A stretch of 64,000 nucleotides of DNA from positions 4,684,501-4,748,500 of the forward strand of contig NZ_AP017295.1 in assembly GCF_001548375.1 (NCBI RefSeq), given 5' to 3'. The stretch is from Nostoc sp. NIES-3756 (lineage in GTDB: Bacteria > Cyanobacteriota > Cyanobacteriia > Cyanobacteriales > Nostocaceae). The notes under the pieces are model-generated. The model saw only the letters and a program-made list of their open reading frames with translations. It did no database searches and was not told the DNA's origin. Position numbers and translations under genes: made by a program. Positions 1 through 9,143 of the stretch are shown piece by piece. Position 1 is the first letter of the stretch. Every line of letters starts with the position of its first letter.

Positions 1-1011
1 AAAATTTTATATCTTCATGTATTCCAGCCTATTCCTGAGTTTTATACTGTTTTCTCAAAAGAGGAAATTTTAGATATAATTCACGCTATAGAATTTAAAC
101 GTGAAATACCTCTAAAATATTCTTACAAAGGTGGTGGTGCTAACATTTGGGATAAGTTTTATCTTAAATATGTTGTTCCTACATGGTATAGAACATCAAA
201 CGTAGAGATTGAGTTATTAAAAGACAATTTTGTATATCTTAATGGCAGTTATAAAAAATGCAATAAACTCAATATTATAGATATAGGTTCCGGTAATTCC
301 TATCCAGTGAAAGCATTTCTTGCCAGTTTAATAAAATTAGGGAAAATTAATAAATATATTGCAACAGATATTAGTGATGAGTTACTCAATGTCTCTAGTA
401 AAAATATTAGAAAATGGTTTCCTGACCTTGCTTTTACTAGTTACAGATTTGATATAGAAAACTCCATTATACCTAAAAGTATTTTAAAAAATAAATCTGA
501 AGATACAGCTAATATATTGTTACACTTGGGTGTAACAATCGCTAATCACTCCAACAGAAGCAAAGCGTTCAAAAACTTGAGAGACAGCATGGAGGAAAAT
601 GACTTGCTAGTCTTTACCAATGAGATTGGTTCTAATTCTCAATGGGATGGCATAGCCAGAGGTGGTTGTAAGTATCATGTAGACCAAATTTATAAATGGC
701 TGAAAAGTAATCTTGGTTTGAAGAACGAAGACTGTGAACTTATCAGAAAGTATGACTCAGCAACAGATAGTATAGTTGCTAATATAAAATTCCGTCATCA
801 ATGCAATATAGATTTCAGTTATTCAGGAATAGATAAAAGTGTTGAAATCGCTGCGGGAGAGGAAATTACTATTTGGAGACATCACAAATTTACCATCCCA
901 GAACTCATACAAGAAATAGAACAAGCTGGACTAAAGGTCGTACATTATAGTACTAATAAATATTCCTCCCATCTTATGGTGATTTGTGAGACTTTAGTCA
1001 ATGGTCATTAG
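1..1011 (+). CDS. EgtD-like SAM-dependent methyltransferase (5' end outside the window)
   Basis: The frame is open from base 1, so this is the last 336 residues of a gene that begins before the window. A GTG at 307 cannot be the start, because it lies inside the SAM-binding motif I (IIDIGSGNSYPVK) whose first half is encoded upstream of it. The following ATDISDELLNVS stretch and the late HHKFTIPELIQEIEQAG segment resemble the histidine-specific methyltransferase (EgtD, Methyltransf_33) family, which trimethylates histidine or related amines. The substrate cannot be read from this sequence. The coding region is AT-rich. It ends immediately before a repeat-like stretch and a broken mnhB piece, so its right-hand neighbourhood has been rearranged. 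Confidence 0.65.
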   Translation, partial: KILYLHVFQPIPEFYTVFSKEEILDIIHAIEFKREIPLKYSYKGGGANIWDKFYLKYVVPTWYRTSNVEIELLKDNFVYLNGSYKKCNKLNIIDIGSGNSYPVKAFLASLIKLGKINKYIATDISDELLNVSSKNIRKWFPDLAFTSYRFDIENSIIPKSILKNKSEDTANILLHLGVTIANHSNRSKAFKNLRDSMEENDLLVFTNEIGSNSQWDGIARGGCKYHVDQIYKWLKSNLGLKNEDCELIRKYDSATDSIVANIKFRHQCNIDFSYSGIDKSVEIAAGEEITIWRHHKFTIPELIQEIEQAGLKVVHYSTNKYSSHLMVICETLVNGH

Positions 1012-1018
1012 TCCATAG

Positions 1019-1504
1019 CATGTTGTAGTATTTACGATCGCCATCATGGGAGCTTATTTTCTCCTAGCGAATGAAAAACCCTCCAGCACAATCTACCGTT
1101 TTACAGATCAAACATCGATTGTGCTGGCGCGATTGGGTGCGACTATTGCCGCAATGGTAGGTATTGAACTAGCTATTCGAGGACATCTCAGTCCTGGTGG
1201 TGGTTTTGCCGCCGGGGTGGCTGGCGGAACTGCGATCGGATTGATTGCAATAACTTCATCACCAGAGTGGATGCAAGGTATCTACCAGCGTTGGCAAGCT
1301 GCTAAATGGGAAAAAGTTTCGGTTCTGGTTTTCGTTGTCCTGGCTGCCATCACCCTGACTGGAATAGAATTACCGCAAGGAGAAATGGGCGCACTTATTA
1401 GTGGGGGAATTGTTCCCTTACTCAATATCCTCGTTGCGCTCAAAGTTGCCCTGGGGTCTTGGGCAGTGATTTTGGTTTTTATTCGTTATCGCGGATTTTT
1501 GTAA
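1019..1504 (+). pseudogene. MnhB/MrpB Na+/H+ antiporter subunit B, N-terminally truncated
   Basis: The frame encodes the conserved core of the MnhB domain of the Mrp multisubunit cation/proton antiporter, including the signature GHLSPGGGFAAGVAGG and three to four hydrophobic helices. An ATG at 1046 would give 152 residues. However, the hydrophobic stretch VVVFTIAIMGAYFLL runs upstream of that ATG to 1019, just after an in-frame TAG, so the natural N-terminus is missing. No other mrp genes lie on either side, although MnhB normally works only inside the complex. The break falls in a CATTAGTCCATAG repeat-like sequence. Most likely a remnant; translation from 1046 cannot be excluded. Confidence 0.7.
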
Positions 1505-1671
1505 GAAATAGAGACTCAGTTACATTTATGTGGCTGTTTTTTGTAGTATCTTCCAGGTAAATTAACTACACTAATCCAGCCTTTAATCCCTATTTATATT
1601 GTCTTCCCAAAATAGAGAAAAATTGTACGGCAAATCATATTTTATGGCTCTGATTATCTGTTATCTCCTTT

Positions 1672-1821
1672 CTATGTTGTTTCAACTGTTAGAGAGCGAA
1701 TTAACTCACGAATTACATCAGTTGCTGGTCTTCCCGTTAGTTCACAGTATTTTTCCAGCCTTTCTGCCTCACCTGATGTGAGGTTGATTGTCATACGTTT
1801 AACAGCCCATTTCTTATTCAC
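1672..1821 (-). CDS. Small ribbon-helix-helix (CopG-like) DNA-binding protein
   Basis: A 49-codon minus-strand frame starts at a GTG at 1821; an internal ATG at 1794 would give 40 residues. The product contains MTINLTSGEAERLEKYC followed by TGRPATDVIRELIRSL. This is the beta-strand, helix, turn, helix pattern of ribbon-helix-helix repressors and antitoxins. Such proteins bind operator DNA as dimers and often repress their own operon. No toxin gene is adjacent, so it could be a solitary regulator or what is left of a toxin-antitoxin pair. No good ribosome binding site was seen before either start. The fold call is from sequence pattern only. Confidence 0.5.
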   Translation of the reverse strand: MNKKWAVKRMTINLTSGEAERLEKYCELTGRPATDVIRELIRSLTVETT

Positions 1822-2111
1822 AGCTTAAACAATTAATCTAAACTACATTTCTAATATCAATCATCTAAGCTGTTAATACAATGTGATAAATAATGATATT
1901 CAAATTAAGTAGTAATAAAGAAAAAGCTTTAGCTTTTTAAGCTCTAGTGAAGCTTTAGTTTATTTTCCAGAATATTAAGCTTAGGTGATTTAATACTAGG
2001 AATTGTAAGTATAGCGTAAAATCACAAGAACCAATGCTCTTTAACTTTCGGTAGAAATACATGGGGTAGAAAAAATTTCCGATTTTGAGATAATTTTTAA
2101 GCTTCTATCCG

Positions 2112-2378
2112 CTATTTCGATTTTCGTGCAGACTTGGGTGGTGTTCGATGTGCGCCAAAGTATTTCTCACTACGATAACGTAACCATACCCGCAACACTT
2201 GAGGAATCTGTTGTTTTTGTTCTTTAGTTAACGTATTGTAAAGAGCTAACGCTCGTTCACGTTCACCCCTACAGGCAGCATTATTATGAGCATCCCAATA
2301 ACTACGGGCTACTCTGATTCGGCGGCAAACCTCTTTAATTAAATTATCTCCACTAAGTGGGGTGTCTTGCTTTTTCAT
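2112..2378 (-). CDS. Conserved hypothetical protein, 88 aa
   Basis: The product is short, basic and predicted mostly helical, with a charged core containing RIRVARSYWDAHNNAACRGE and a C-terminal KSARKSK tail. There is no signal peptide or membrane segment. The start ATG at 2378 is preceded on its strand by a purine-rich CCCTCCCCTTTGTT complement (AACAAAGGGGAGG), a good ribosome binding site. I do not recognise a named family. It stands alone between the RHH gene and the truncated MBL-fold gene. The composition looks like a real gene, but the function is unknown. Confidence 0.5.
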   Translation of the reverse strand: MKKQDTPLSGDNLIKEVCRRIRVARSYWDAHNNAACRGERERALALYNTLTKEQKQQIPQVLRVWLRYRSEKYFGAHRTPPKSARKSK

Positions 2379-2495
2379 AACAAAGGGGAGGGATACAAAA
2401 GATTTATTCTTTCATTATGGTCAAAATCAAAGTCAATTAATGAGTCATCAACCCAAAGACCAGTATTGAAGGTGTCATAATTTCCCAACTAATGA

Positions 2496-3068
2496 CAGAC
2501 GAATCGAAACAAGCAGTTAACTCACCTTGATTTTGATCATGCAGGGGGTTTAGAGGATTTCCCTGAAGCAACAGTACATGTCATGCAGACCGAGATGGAC
2601 GCGGCGCAAGAAAGGGGTGGTTTTATTCAAAGTCAGCGTTATCGTCCCGGTCAATGGGACGAGGTGAAAAACTGGAAGTTTTACGCGGCTGGGGGTGAAC
2701 CTTGGTTTGGCTTGGAAGCAGTACGCAACCTTGAAGGTTTACCACCAGAAATTCTCCTCATACCACTAGCTGGTCACACTAGAGGTCATGCGGGTATTGC
2801 AGTTCAAACATCGGAAGGCTGGCTTCTACATGCTGGTGATGCTTACTTTTACCGCCACGAAATTGGCTCTCCCAAAAGACGTTGTACACCAGGTTTGCGT
2901 GCCTATCAGTGGATGATGGAGGTAGACCGCAAGGCTCGACTATATAATCAACAAAAGTTGCGTGCATTATCGTGCGATCGCAGTAGTAATGTACGACTAT
3001 TTTGTAGTCATGATGCGATTGAATTAAAATCTTTCACAGAGCAAAATAATCGGCAATTCGTGAGCTAG
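2496..3068 (+). pseudogene. MBL-fold metallo-hydrolase, N-terminally truncated
   Basis: The open frame after an in-frame TGA at 2493 encodes THLDFDHAGG, the HxxxDH zinc motif, then GHTRGHAG, LLHAGDAYF and RLFCSHDAIE. These supply the histidine and aspartate ligands of the metallo-beta-lactamase fold. The first zinc motif lies upstream of the only ATG (2583), so starting there would remove it. The N-terminal strands of the fold, some 60-90 residues, are absent from the upstream DNA in all three frames. The active-site part is intact but lacks a start, so this is best read as a 5'-deleted gene. The original substrate is unknown. Confidence 0.65.
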
Positions 3069-3402
3069 TTAGATACAGTTTCATGAACCGCTTGAGGAAC
3101 ACTTTGTTAGTTAAAGTTTCATTATGACTAACTATTATATTTTGTCAGTATATTTACTGTTGACTTTAGGCAAAATTATTTAGTTGAGTCAGGGATTAAG
3201 TGAATTTTCTCATATCTTTTGCTTATTTATTATGTTACATAATATTGAAGATATTTTGCATAAAATTTCGCAAAATTTCCGATAAATATCAACATATCTT
3301 TCGGAAGATACAATTATATTTATAAAACCATTAATTTTATTTATTTTCTAATTCAATGTTTATTCAATTAACCATTTATTCGCTAGCTTTCAATTACCAG
3401 TT
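3069..3402. other. Intergenic, AT-rich leader of the kinase gene
   Basis: About 330 bases of very AT-rich DNA before the first kinase gene. No ORF, RNA gene or convincing hairpin was seen. It presumably carries the promoter of the kinase cluster. Confidence 0.4.
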
Positions 3403-5004
3403 ATGGTAAATCCAAAAACAGAGCCAGATGTTTATATTGGAAGAGTTTTAAACAACCGCTACTTAATAATAGATTTGATTGGCAAAGGCGGCATGGGTCG
3501 AGTTTACCTAGCAGAAGATGCGGCTAAAGGTCGTAAGGTAGCCTTGAAAATCCTCATGTTGAATTTAGCAAATCAACAGCTATCTCAACGCTTTGGTAGA
3601 GAAATTTTTATTGGCGCACAGTTAGGACGTAAAAGTAAAAATATTGTGCGTGTTTTAAGTTACGGTGTAACTGATGAGAAAACTCCTTTTTATGTAATGG
3701 AGTATCTCCAAGGAAAAAATTTAAAACAAATATTAAGAAACAACCCATTAACAATAGAAAAATTTTTAGAGATTTGTTACCAGGTTTGCTTGGGTTTGGA
3801 ATGCGCTCACCAAGGTATTGTTCTTAAAGGTGAAATATTTCCCGTAGTCCACAGGGATATTAAGCCAGAAAATATATTTATTCTTGGAAATAGTAAACAA
3901 GGTGAGAATGTCAAAATTCTCGATTTTGGTATCGCTAAGTTTTTAACAGAACGCAGTGGTATGACACTCACAGATTCTTTTATTGGTAGTTTACCTTACT
4001 GTTCACCAGAACATATGGAAGGACGTAAACTACTTGATGTTCGTTCTGATATTTATAGTTTGGGTGTGTTGATGTTTGAAATGTTAACAACTAAACATCC
4101 ATTTCAAACACAAAGTAATTCCTTTGGTAATTGGTATCAAGCTCATCGCTTTCAAGCGCCTCCTACATTTGCAGAGGTTAATAGTGAATTAAAAATACCA
4201 GAAAAACTCCAAGATTTAATTATGAGTTGCTTGGCAAAAGAAGTAGGCGATCGCCCTCAAAATATTCCAGAAATAATTCAAATCTTAGAAGAAGTTAAAT
4301 ATGATATAAAAAATCGTAATTCTAGTAGTAATGATATTTGGGAGACTCTACCCACAGTTCAATTAGTGCCTATAACTTCTATTACAGAAAAAGAATGTAT
4401 ACAAAAAACTTGGCCGAAAAATAAACCAGTAAGTCTCATCGGATTTCCCCACCTTTTACCTACCACTCAAGGTATCATACCAACCTTTTGGGCAATGTTG
4501 CCTAAACAGGAAATATCTCAGTTATTATCTAAAAATTATAGAATTGAATTTATTAATAAGATGGATGTTTACCCCATGATTTTGTGGGTAACAGTACTAC
4601 ATGATTTTCAAGTATCTATTATCAGATGGCTTTCTTATTTTCTAGATTTACAAGAAGTCAGGAGTCAAAAAATTGTCAAAGCCTTAGCAGAAACAGGTTA
4701 CTATCATCTACTATTTTTCGCTATAGAAGAACCAAATATTTGTAATCAAGTAATCACCTTAACCCTGAGTGCTAAACAACGTCAACAACTTATAGATTGG
4801 CTAAAAGTCCAACAAAATCTTAATCCAAATGAATCTATTGCTAATACACAAGCGAAAAATCTACTAAAAACAGAATATGAAAAAATTAAACTAGAAATTA
4901 TGCAGAATTTGGCAGCAAATAAACCCCAAGATCAGGTAGAAATAAAAAATTGGTTTGCTAAACTAATTGATAGAGTTTTACAAATTTTCAAACAACATCA
5001 ATAA
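3403..5004 (+). CDS. Serine/threonine protein kinase (first of a tandem pair)
   Basis: The 533-residue product has a complete Hanks-type kinase domain at about residues 10-295. It shows the glycine loop GKGGMGRVYLAE, the ATP lysine K49 in VALKIL, a helix-C glutamate in GREIF, the catalytic loop HRDIKPEN (D152), DFG, and a SPE in place of APE. The remaining 230 residues hold an unnamed C-terminal domain beginning around TWPKNKPVSLIGFP, shared with the next gene. No transmembrane segment is evident, so it is probably cytosolic. It is followed by a second kinase about 20 bases downstream and then an exported thioredoxin-like gene, suggesting one transcript. Phosphorylation targets are unknown. 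Confidence 0.9.
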   Translation: MVNPKTEPDVYIGRVLNNRYLIIDLIGKGGMGRVYLAEDAAKGRKVALKILMLNLANQQLSQRFGREIFIGAQLGRKSKNIVRVLSYGVTDEKTPFYVMEYLQGKNLKQILRNNPLTIEKFLEICYQVCLGLECAHQGIVLKGEIFPVVHRDIKPENIFILGNSKQGENVKILDFGIAKFLTERSGMTLTDSFIGSLPYCSPEHMEGRKLLDVRSDIYSLGVLMFEMLTTKHPFQTQSNSFGNWYQAHRFQAPPTFAEVNSELKIPEKLQDLIMSCLAKEVGDRPQNIPEIIQILEEVKYDIKNRNSSSNDIWETLPTVQLVPITSITEKECIQKTWPKNKPVSLIGFPHLLPTTQGIIPTFWAMLPKQEISQLLSKNYRIEFINKMDVYPMILWVTVLHDFQVSIIRWLSYFLDLQEVRSQKIVKALAETGYYHLLFFAIEEPNICNQVITLTLSAKQRQQLIDWLKVQQNLNPNESIANTQAKNLLKTEYEKIKLEIMQNLAANKPQDQVEIKNWFAKLIDRVLQIFKQHQ

Positions 5005-5025
5005 CATTAATGTTTGAGATTTTTT

Positions 5026-6591
5026 ATGCCAAAAATGGCTATAGACGAGGTTCTCAAAGTGAATCAACGTGCATTTGCATCTCCACATAGTACAGGATTA
5101 CTGGCCAATCGTTACCAACTGCAAAAGTTGATTGGTACAGGTGGTATGGGTGAAGTTTTTTTAGCAACTGATGTCCTCTTAGGAGGAACACCAGTTGCTA
5201 TCAAATTTTTGACTCAAACTTTATGCGACCCCAAAATTCAAAAAGATTTTGCCCGTGAAGCACTCATGAGTGCAGCTTTAAGCCAAAAAAGTTTACATAT
5301 TGTCCGAGCTTATGATTATGGTGTTAGTGACACAGGAAAACCCTTTTATGTGATGGAATACCTCGACGGTAAAAGTTTAAAGGACTTAATTCCCTTACCT
5401 TTACCCAAGTTTGTTCATCTTGCCCGTCAGATTTGTTTAGGCTTACATTGCGCCCATCAAGGTATTCAAATTGAGGGGAAAGTTTATGCTTTAGTACATC
5501 GAGATATTAAGCCAGCAAATATATTAGTTATTCCCGACCCCATATTAGGACAGTTAGTTAAAATCCTTGATTTTGGTATTGCTAAATTCATCAATTACGC
5601 AGCTACAATTAGCACAAATAGAGGATTTCACGGGACTTTACCTTATTGTTCACCTGAGCAATTAGAAGGAGAAAACTTAGATAGTCGTTCTGATATATAT
5701 AGCTTGGGCGTGATCATGTTTGAAATGTTGACTGGAGCTAAACCTTGGCAACCAGAAACCGATTTATTTGGCGCTTGGTATAAAGCACATCACTTTGAAA
5801 AACCAAAAGCGATCGCTGATGTTAAACCAGACCTAAAAATCTCACCACAACTTAACAATTTAATCATGGCTTGCTTAGAGAAAAAAGCCAGTGATCGCCC
5901 ACAAAATGTAGGAGAAATATTACAAATAATTGATAGTCTAGAAACATCTCACTGTGCCAAGCCTATTACAAAATTATCCTCACAATTAACACCTAAGTTA
6001 ACATTAGTTTCCGAACTAATAGCATCGTTAGAAAAGCAATCTAAACAACTGACTTGGCCTCAAGATAAACCTATCCAAGAAATCGTTTTTCCTCAACAGA
6101 TAGACATAAACCAGAAAAATTTAGCTACAGTCTGGTTGATGTTACCAAAAAGAGAAATTCAACTACGGGTAAATTGTAAAGTTTATAATCGGTTTGTTTT
6201 TGTTACATCACCTCATCCGATGCTGTTGTGGGTAACACTGCTTTACAACCAAAAATTAGAGCCAAAGTGGTTGCCTTGCTACTTAGATATGCAAAATTCC
6301 TCCAATCGCCAACTCATAATATCTTTGCTTAAAAATGAAAACTACCCGTTAATTTGTTTCACACTAGAAGCACCTCATAGCTGTATTCAAATTCTCAGTA
6401 GCGAGATTGAACCTAGCCAAAGACAAAAGCTGCAAATTTGGGTAGAACAAAGTCAAAAACTACCGCCAGCTTCTCAACTTCATGCAAGTAAAAGCCTGCT
6501 CAAGCAGCAATACAAACAAATTCAGTCCCAGATGCTTCAGCATTTGTCATCTACACATCAGATGGAAAAATTAGCCAATAAATTAAGTTAA
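5026..6591 (+). CDS. Serine/threonine protein kinase (second of a tandem pair)
   Basis: This is a 521-residue paralogue of the preceding kinase. The ATG at 5026 is preferred over an upstream in-frame TTG at 5014. The kinase domain (about residues 25-310) shows GTGGMGEVFLAT, VAIKFL, HRDIKPAN with D160, DFG and SPEQ. After a linker the C-terminal region starting TWPQDKPIQEIVFPQ aligns by eye with the same region of the first kinase, including MLPKREI and the MLLWVTLLY stretch. The pair therefore arose by tandem duplication of a two-domain protein. The C-terminal domain is a candidate sensor or partner-binding module; this is inference. Confidence 0.9.
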   Translation: MPKMAIDEVLKVNQRAFASPHSTGLLANRYQLQKLIGTGGMGEVFLATDVLLGGTPVAIKFLTQTLCDPKIQKDFAREALMSAALSQKSLHIVRAYDYGVSDTGKPFYVMEYLDGKSLKDLIPLPLPKFVHLARQICLGLHCAHQGIQIEGKVYALVHRDIKPANILVIPDPILGQLVKILDFGIAKFINYAATISTNRGFHGTLPYCSPEQLEGENLDSRSDIYSLGVIMFEMLTGAKPWQPETDLFGAWYKAHHFEKPKAIADVKPDLKISPQLNNLIMACLEKKASDRPQNVGEILQIIDSLETSHCAKPITKLSSQLTPKLTLVSELIASLEKQSKQLTWPQDKPIQEIVFPQQIDINQKNLATVWLMLPKREIQLRVNCKVYNRFVFVTSPHPMLLWVTLLYNQKLEPKWLPCYLDMQNSSNRQLIISLLKNENYPLICFTLEAPHSCIQILSSEIEPSQRQKLQIWVEQSQKLPPASQLHASKSLLKQQYKQIQSQMLQHLSSTHQMEKLANKLS

Positions 6592-6620
6592 AATTGAGCT
6601 TAATTGATTAAATTTGGAAT

Positions 6621-7187
6621 ATGCTCTTACCAGCAAAACTTCATTATTTATTACCAATATTTTTTATATCATTAGCACTCGGTTCCTCATCTCCAGCGCA
6701 AGAACTCAACAACAATCAAGCAGGAGTAATTATCGTAGACAGCACATCAACAGGAGCAGAAATCGGTTTAGCTCAACATCTCCAAAAGGTAAATGCTAAG
6801 CTGTACGGCGCTTACTGGTGCAGCCACTGCTACGAGCAAGTATATCTGTTTGGTCAGCAAGCCTTTAAGTTGATTAACCGCATAGAATGCGCGCCAGAAG
6901 GTAAAAACGCCCAACCAGAGGTTTGTAAAGCAGCAAAAATTCAAGGTTATCCCACTTGGGAAATCAACGGTAAGTTTTATTCTGGAGTTCAGTCCTTGGC
7001 AGAGTTGGCGACAATATCAGGTTATTTAGGGGATACAAATTTTAAAAATGCCAAACCCGTAAACATCCCCAGTCAGTATAGTAAGTCTGCTCCCTCTCAG
7101 CTACCGCTTAACCTTCCTAGTCAGGATAGTAAGTCTGCTCCCTCTCAACTACCGCTTAATTTACCGCTTGAGACACAAACACAATAA
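6621..7187 (+). CDS. Exported thioredoxin-like protein with CSHC active site
   Basis: The 188-residue product begins with a signal peptide (hydrophobic LLPIFFISLALGSSSPAQ), then a compact thioredoxin-like domain containing YGAYWCSHCYEQ and the cis-proline region GYPTWEING. This arrangement matches the C-terminal thioredoxin domain of cyanobacterial VKOR fusions more than classical thioredoxins, so a role in periplasmic or lumenal disulfide exchange is likely. Here the domain stands alone, without the VKOR membrane part. The C-terminus carries two copies of a 16-residue serine/proline-rich repeat (SQYSKSAPSQLPLNLP type). It lies 29 bases after the kinases on the same strand and may be co-transcribed. 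Confidence 0.75.
   Translation: MLLPAKLHYLLPIFFISLALGSSSPAQELNNNQAGVIIVDSTSTGAEIGLAQHLQKVNAKLYGAYWCSHCYEQVYLFGQQAFKLINRIECAPEGKNAQPEVCKAAKIQGYPTWEINGKFYSGVQSLAELATISGYLGDTNFKNAKPVNIPSQYSKSAPSQLPLNLPSQDSKSAPSQLPLNLPLETQTQ
7071..7166 (+). repeat. Two tandem 48-bp repeats inside the thioredoxin-like gene
   Basis: The units start at 7071 and 7119 (AGTCAGTATAGTAAGTC and AGTCAGGATAGTAAGTC). They are nearly identical over 48 bases, in frame, and encode the Ser/Pro-rich tail of the exported thioredoxin-like protein. Confidence 0.85.
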
Positions 7188-7262
7188 AAAATTCTGGAAA
7201 TTTTTCCAAACAAGGTTGACAAACCTTGGAGGGTGCGTCATAATAGGGAAGTTGCCAATTAA

Positions 7263-7336
7263 GGGACTGTAGTTCAATTGGTTAGAGCACCGCCCTGTCA
7301 CGGCGGAAGTTGCGGGTTCGAGCCCCGTCAGTCCCG
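7263..7336 (+). tRNA. tRNA-Asp (GTC)
   Basis: A full cloverleaf is visible. The 7-bp acceptor stem is GGGACTG with CAGTCCC, followed by discriminator G. The D arm contains AGTTCAATTGGTTAGAGC. The anticodon stem CCGCC/GGCGG encloses loop CTGTCAC with anticodon GTC. The T arm reads GCGGGTTCGAGCCCCG. The length is 74 bases with no CCA encoded. Anticodon GTC reads aspartate codons. It lies about 160 bases upstream of gltX, another translation gene. Confidence 0.96.
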
Positions 7337-7498
7337 TAGAAAGTGTTGAGTAATAATTGCTGAGTCCTGATAAGTATAGGGAGAGGACACAGATAACTAG
7401 TGATGGTTTGAAGTCCAGACTTCCTAGAAATACCTGATGACTCAGAGGCTTAGATATTAAGCTAAATTTATTCATGCTTTGCGAAAGAGAGAAATACT

Positions 7499-8941
7499 GT
7501 GACTGTTAGAGTCAGAATTGCTCCTAGTCCAACTGGGAATTTACACATTGGTACAGCCAGGACAGCCGTATTTAACTGGCTGTTTGCCCGCCACCACGGC
7601 GGCACATTTATTTTGCGAATTGAAGACACAGATTTAGAGCGATCGCGTCCCGAATACACAGAAAATATTATGACGGGGTTGCGTTGGTTAGGGCTGAATT
7701 GGGATGAAGGGCCATTTTACCAATCTCAACGCCTTGACCTTTATCAAAAAGCAGTTAAACAACTTTTAGATCAAGGTCTAGCCTATCGCTGCTACACCAC
7801 ATCGGAAGAATTAGAAGCCTTAAGAGAAGCGCAAAAAGCCAAAGGTGAAGCCCCCCGTTACGACAACCGCCACCGTAACCTTACCCCAGAACAAGAAGCT
7901 GAATTTAAAGCCCAAGGACGCAGTTTTGTCATCCGCTTTAAAATCGACGATGACCGCGAAATCGTCTGGAATGACTTAGTACGGGGTAAAGTGGCTTGGA
8001 AAGGCAGTGATTTAGGCGGTGATATGGTCATTGCCCGTGCTTCCGAAGATGGTATCGGTCAACCCTTGTACAACTTTGTGGTCGTAGTTGATGACATTGA
8101 TATGCAAATCACTCATGTCATTCGGGGAGAAGACCACATTGCCAACACCGCCAAGCAAATTCTCTTATACGAAGCTTTTGGGGCAAAAATCCCCGAATTT
8201 GCTCACGCTCCCTTAATTTTAAATATGGAAGGACGGAAACTTTCCAAGCGGGACGGAGTAACATCGATTTCTGACTTTAAACGCATGGGCTTCACGCCTG
8301 AAGCCTTAGTTAACTACATGACATTGCTTGGTTGGTCGCCACCAGATTCCACCCAAGAAATATTTACCTTAGAAGGAGCAGCCAAGGAATTTGGTTTTGA
8401 GCGGGTGAACAAAGCCGGGGCAAAATTCGATTGGGCAAAACTAGATTGGTTAAACAGTCAATATATCCATAACGCCCCAGTTGATAAGTTGACCGATTTA
8501 CTCATTCCTTACTGGGAAGAAGCAGGATATTCATTTACACAAGGACGCGATCGCTCTTGGTTGGAACAGTTGGTTGGTTTAATTAGCGCCAGCTTGACAC
8601 GTTTAACCGATGCTGTAGAAATGACCAAACTGTTCTTTACCCAAACAGTGGAATTTAGCGAAGAAGGCAGTAAACAATTGCAGCAAGAAGGTTCTAAAGC
8701 TGTACTTGAGTCCATAATTGCTGCCTTGGAAGCTCAACCCCAACTTACAGAAGCAGCTGCCCAAGACATAATTAAACAAGTGGTGAAAGCTCAAAATGTG
8801 AAGAAAGGGTTAGTGATGCGATCGCTTAGAGTTGCCCTTACTGGTGATGTGCATGGCCCCGACTTAATCCAATCCTGGTTACTCCTAAATCAGATTGGTT
8901 TAGATAAGCCACGCTTGAGTCAGTCCGTAGCGGCTAGTTAA
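7499..8941 (+). CDS. gltX: Glutamyl-tRNA synthetase
   Basis: The 480-residue product is a class I aminoacyl-tRNA synthetase that charges tRNA-Glu. In cyanobacteria it usually also misacylates tRNA-Gln, and Glu-tRNA feeds tetrapyrrole synthesis. Residues 3-18 read [16 protein letters not shown], containing the HIGH-type motif, and KLSKRDG (KMSKS-type) lies at about 247-253. The length is normal for bacterial GltX. The start is a GTG at 7499, preceded by an AGAGAGAAAT purine stretch; the Rossmann motif follows within three codons, so no later start is possible. Confidence 0.97.
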   Translation: MTVRVRIAPSPTGNLHIGTARTAVFNWLFARHHGGTFILRIEDTDLERSRPEYTENIMTGLRWLGLNWDEGPFYQSQRLDLYQKAVKQLLDQGLAYRCYTTSEELEALREAQKAKGEAPRYDNRHRNLTPEQEAEFKAQGRSFVIRFKIDDDREIVWNDLVRGKVAWKGSDLGGDMVIARASEDGIGQPLYNFVVVVDDIDMQITHVIRGEDHIANTAKQILLYEAFGAKIPEFAHAPLILNMEGRKLSKRDGVTSISDFKRMGFTPEALVNYMTLLGWSPPDSTQEIFTLEGAAKEFGFERVNKAGAKFDWAKLDWLNSQYIHNAPVDKLTDLLIPYWEEAGYSFTQGRDRSWLEQLVGLISASLTRLTDAVEMTKLFFTQTVEFSEEGSKQLQQEGSKAVLESIIAALEAQPQLTEAAAQDIIKQVVKAQNVKKGLVMRSLRVALTGDVHGPDLIQSWLLLNQIGLDKPRLSQSVAAS

Positions 8942-9143
8942 CAACCTAGTTTTTGTGGTGTAGGCATCCTGCCCGCACCACACCGGGAATTTTCACGCAA
9001 CAAAATCAAGATTTACTTTATAAAAAGTCTGCGACCCAACCTAATTTCTCACCTAAAATTTAGGTAGTCAATTTCTCCCAATTTGGGAACTTACCCTGTA
9101 AAATTAGTGTCTTGTCAAACACTGAGAAGCTTATGTAATTAAA

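Noticed and set aside
307..1011. A 234-residue gene starting with GTG at 307
   Set aside because: The start lies within the SAM-binding motif; the frame is open back to base 1, so the gene begins outside the window.
1599..1781. 60-residue plus-strand frame
   Set aside because: It is antisense to the ribbon-helix-helix frame, which has a much better protein pattern.
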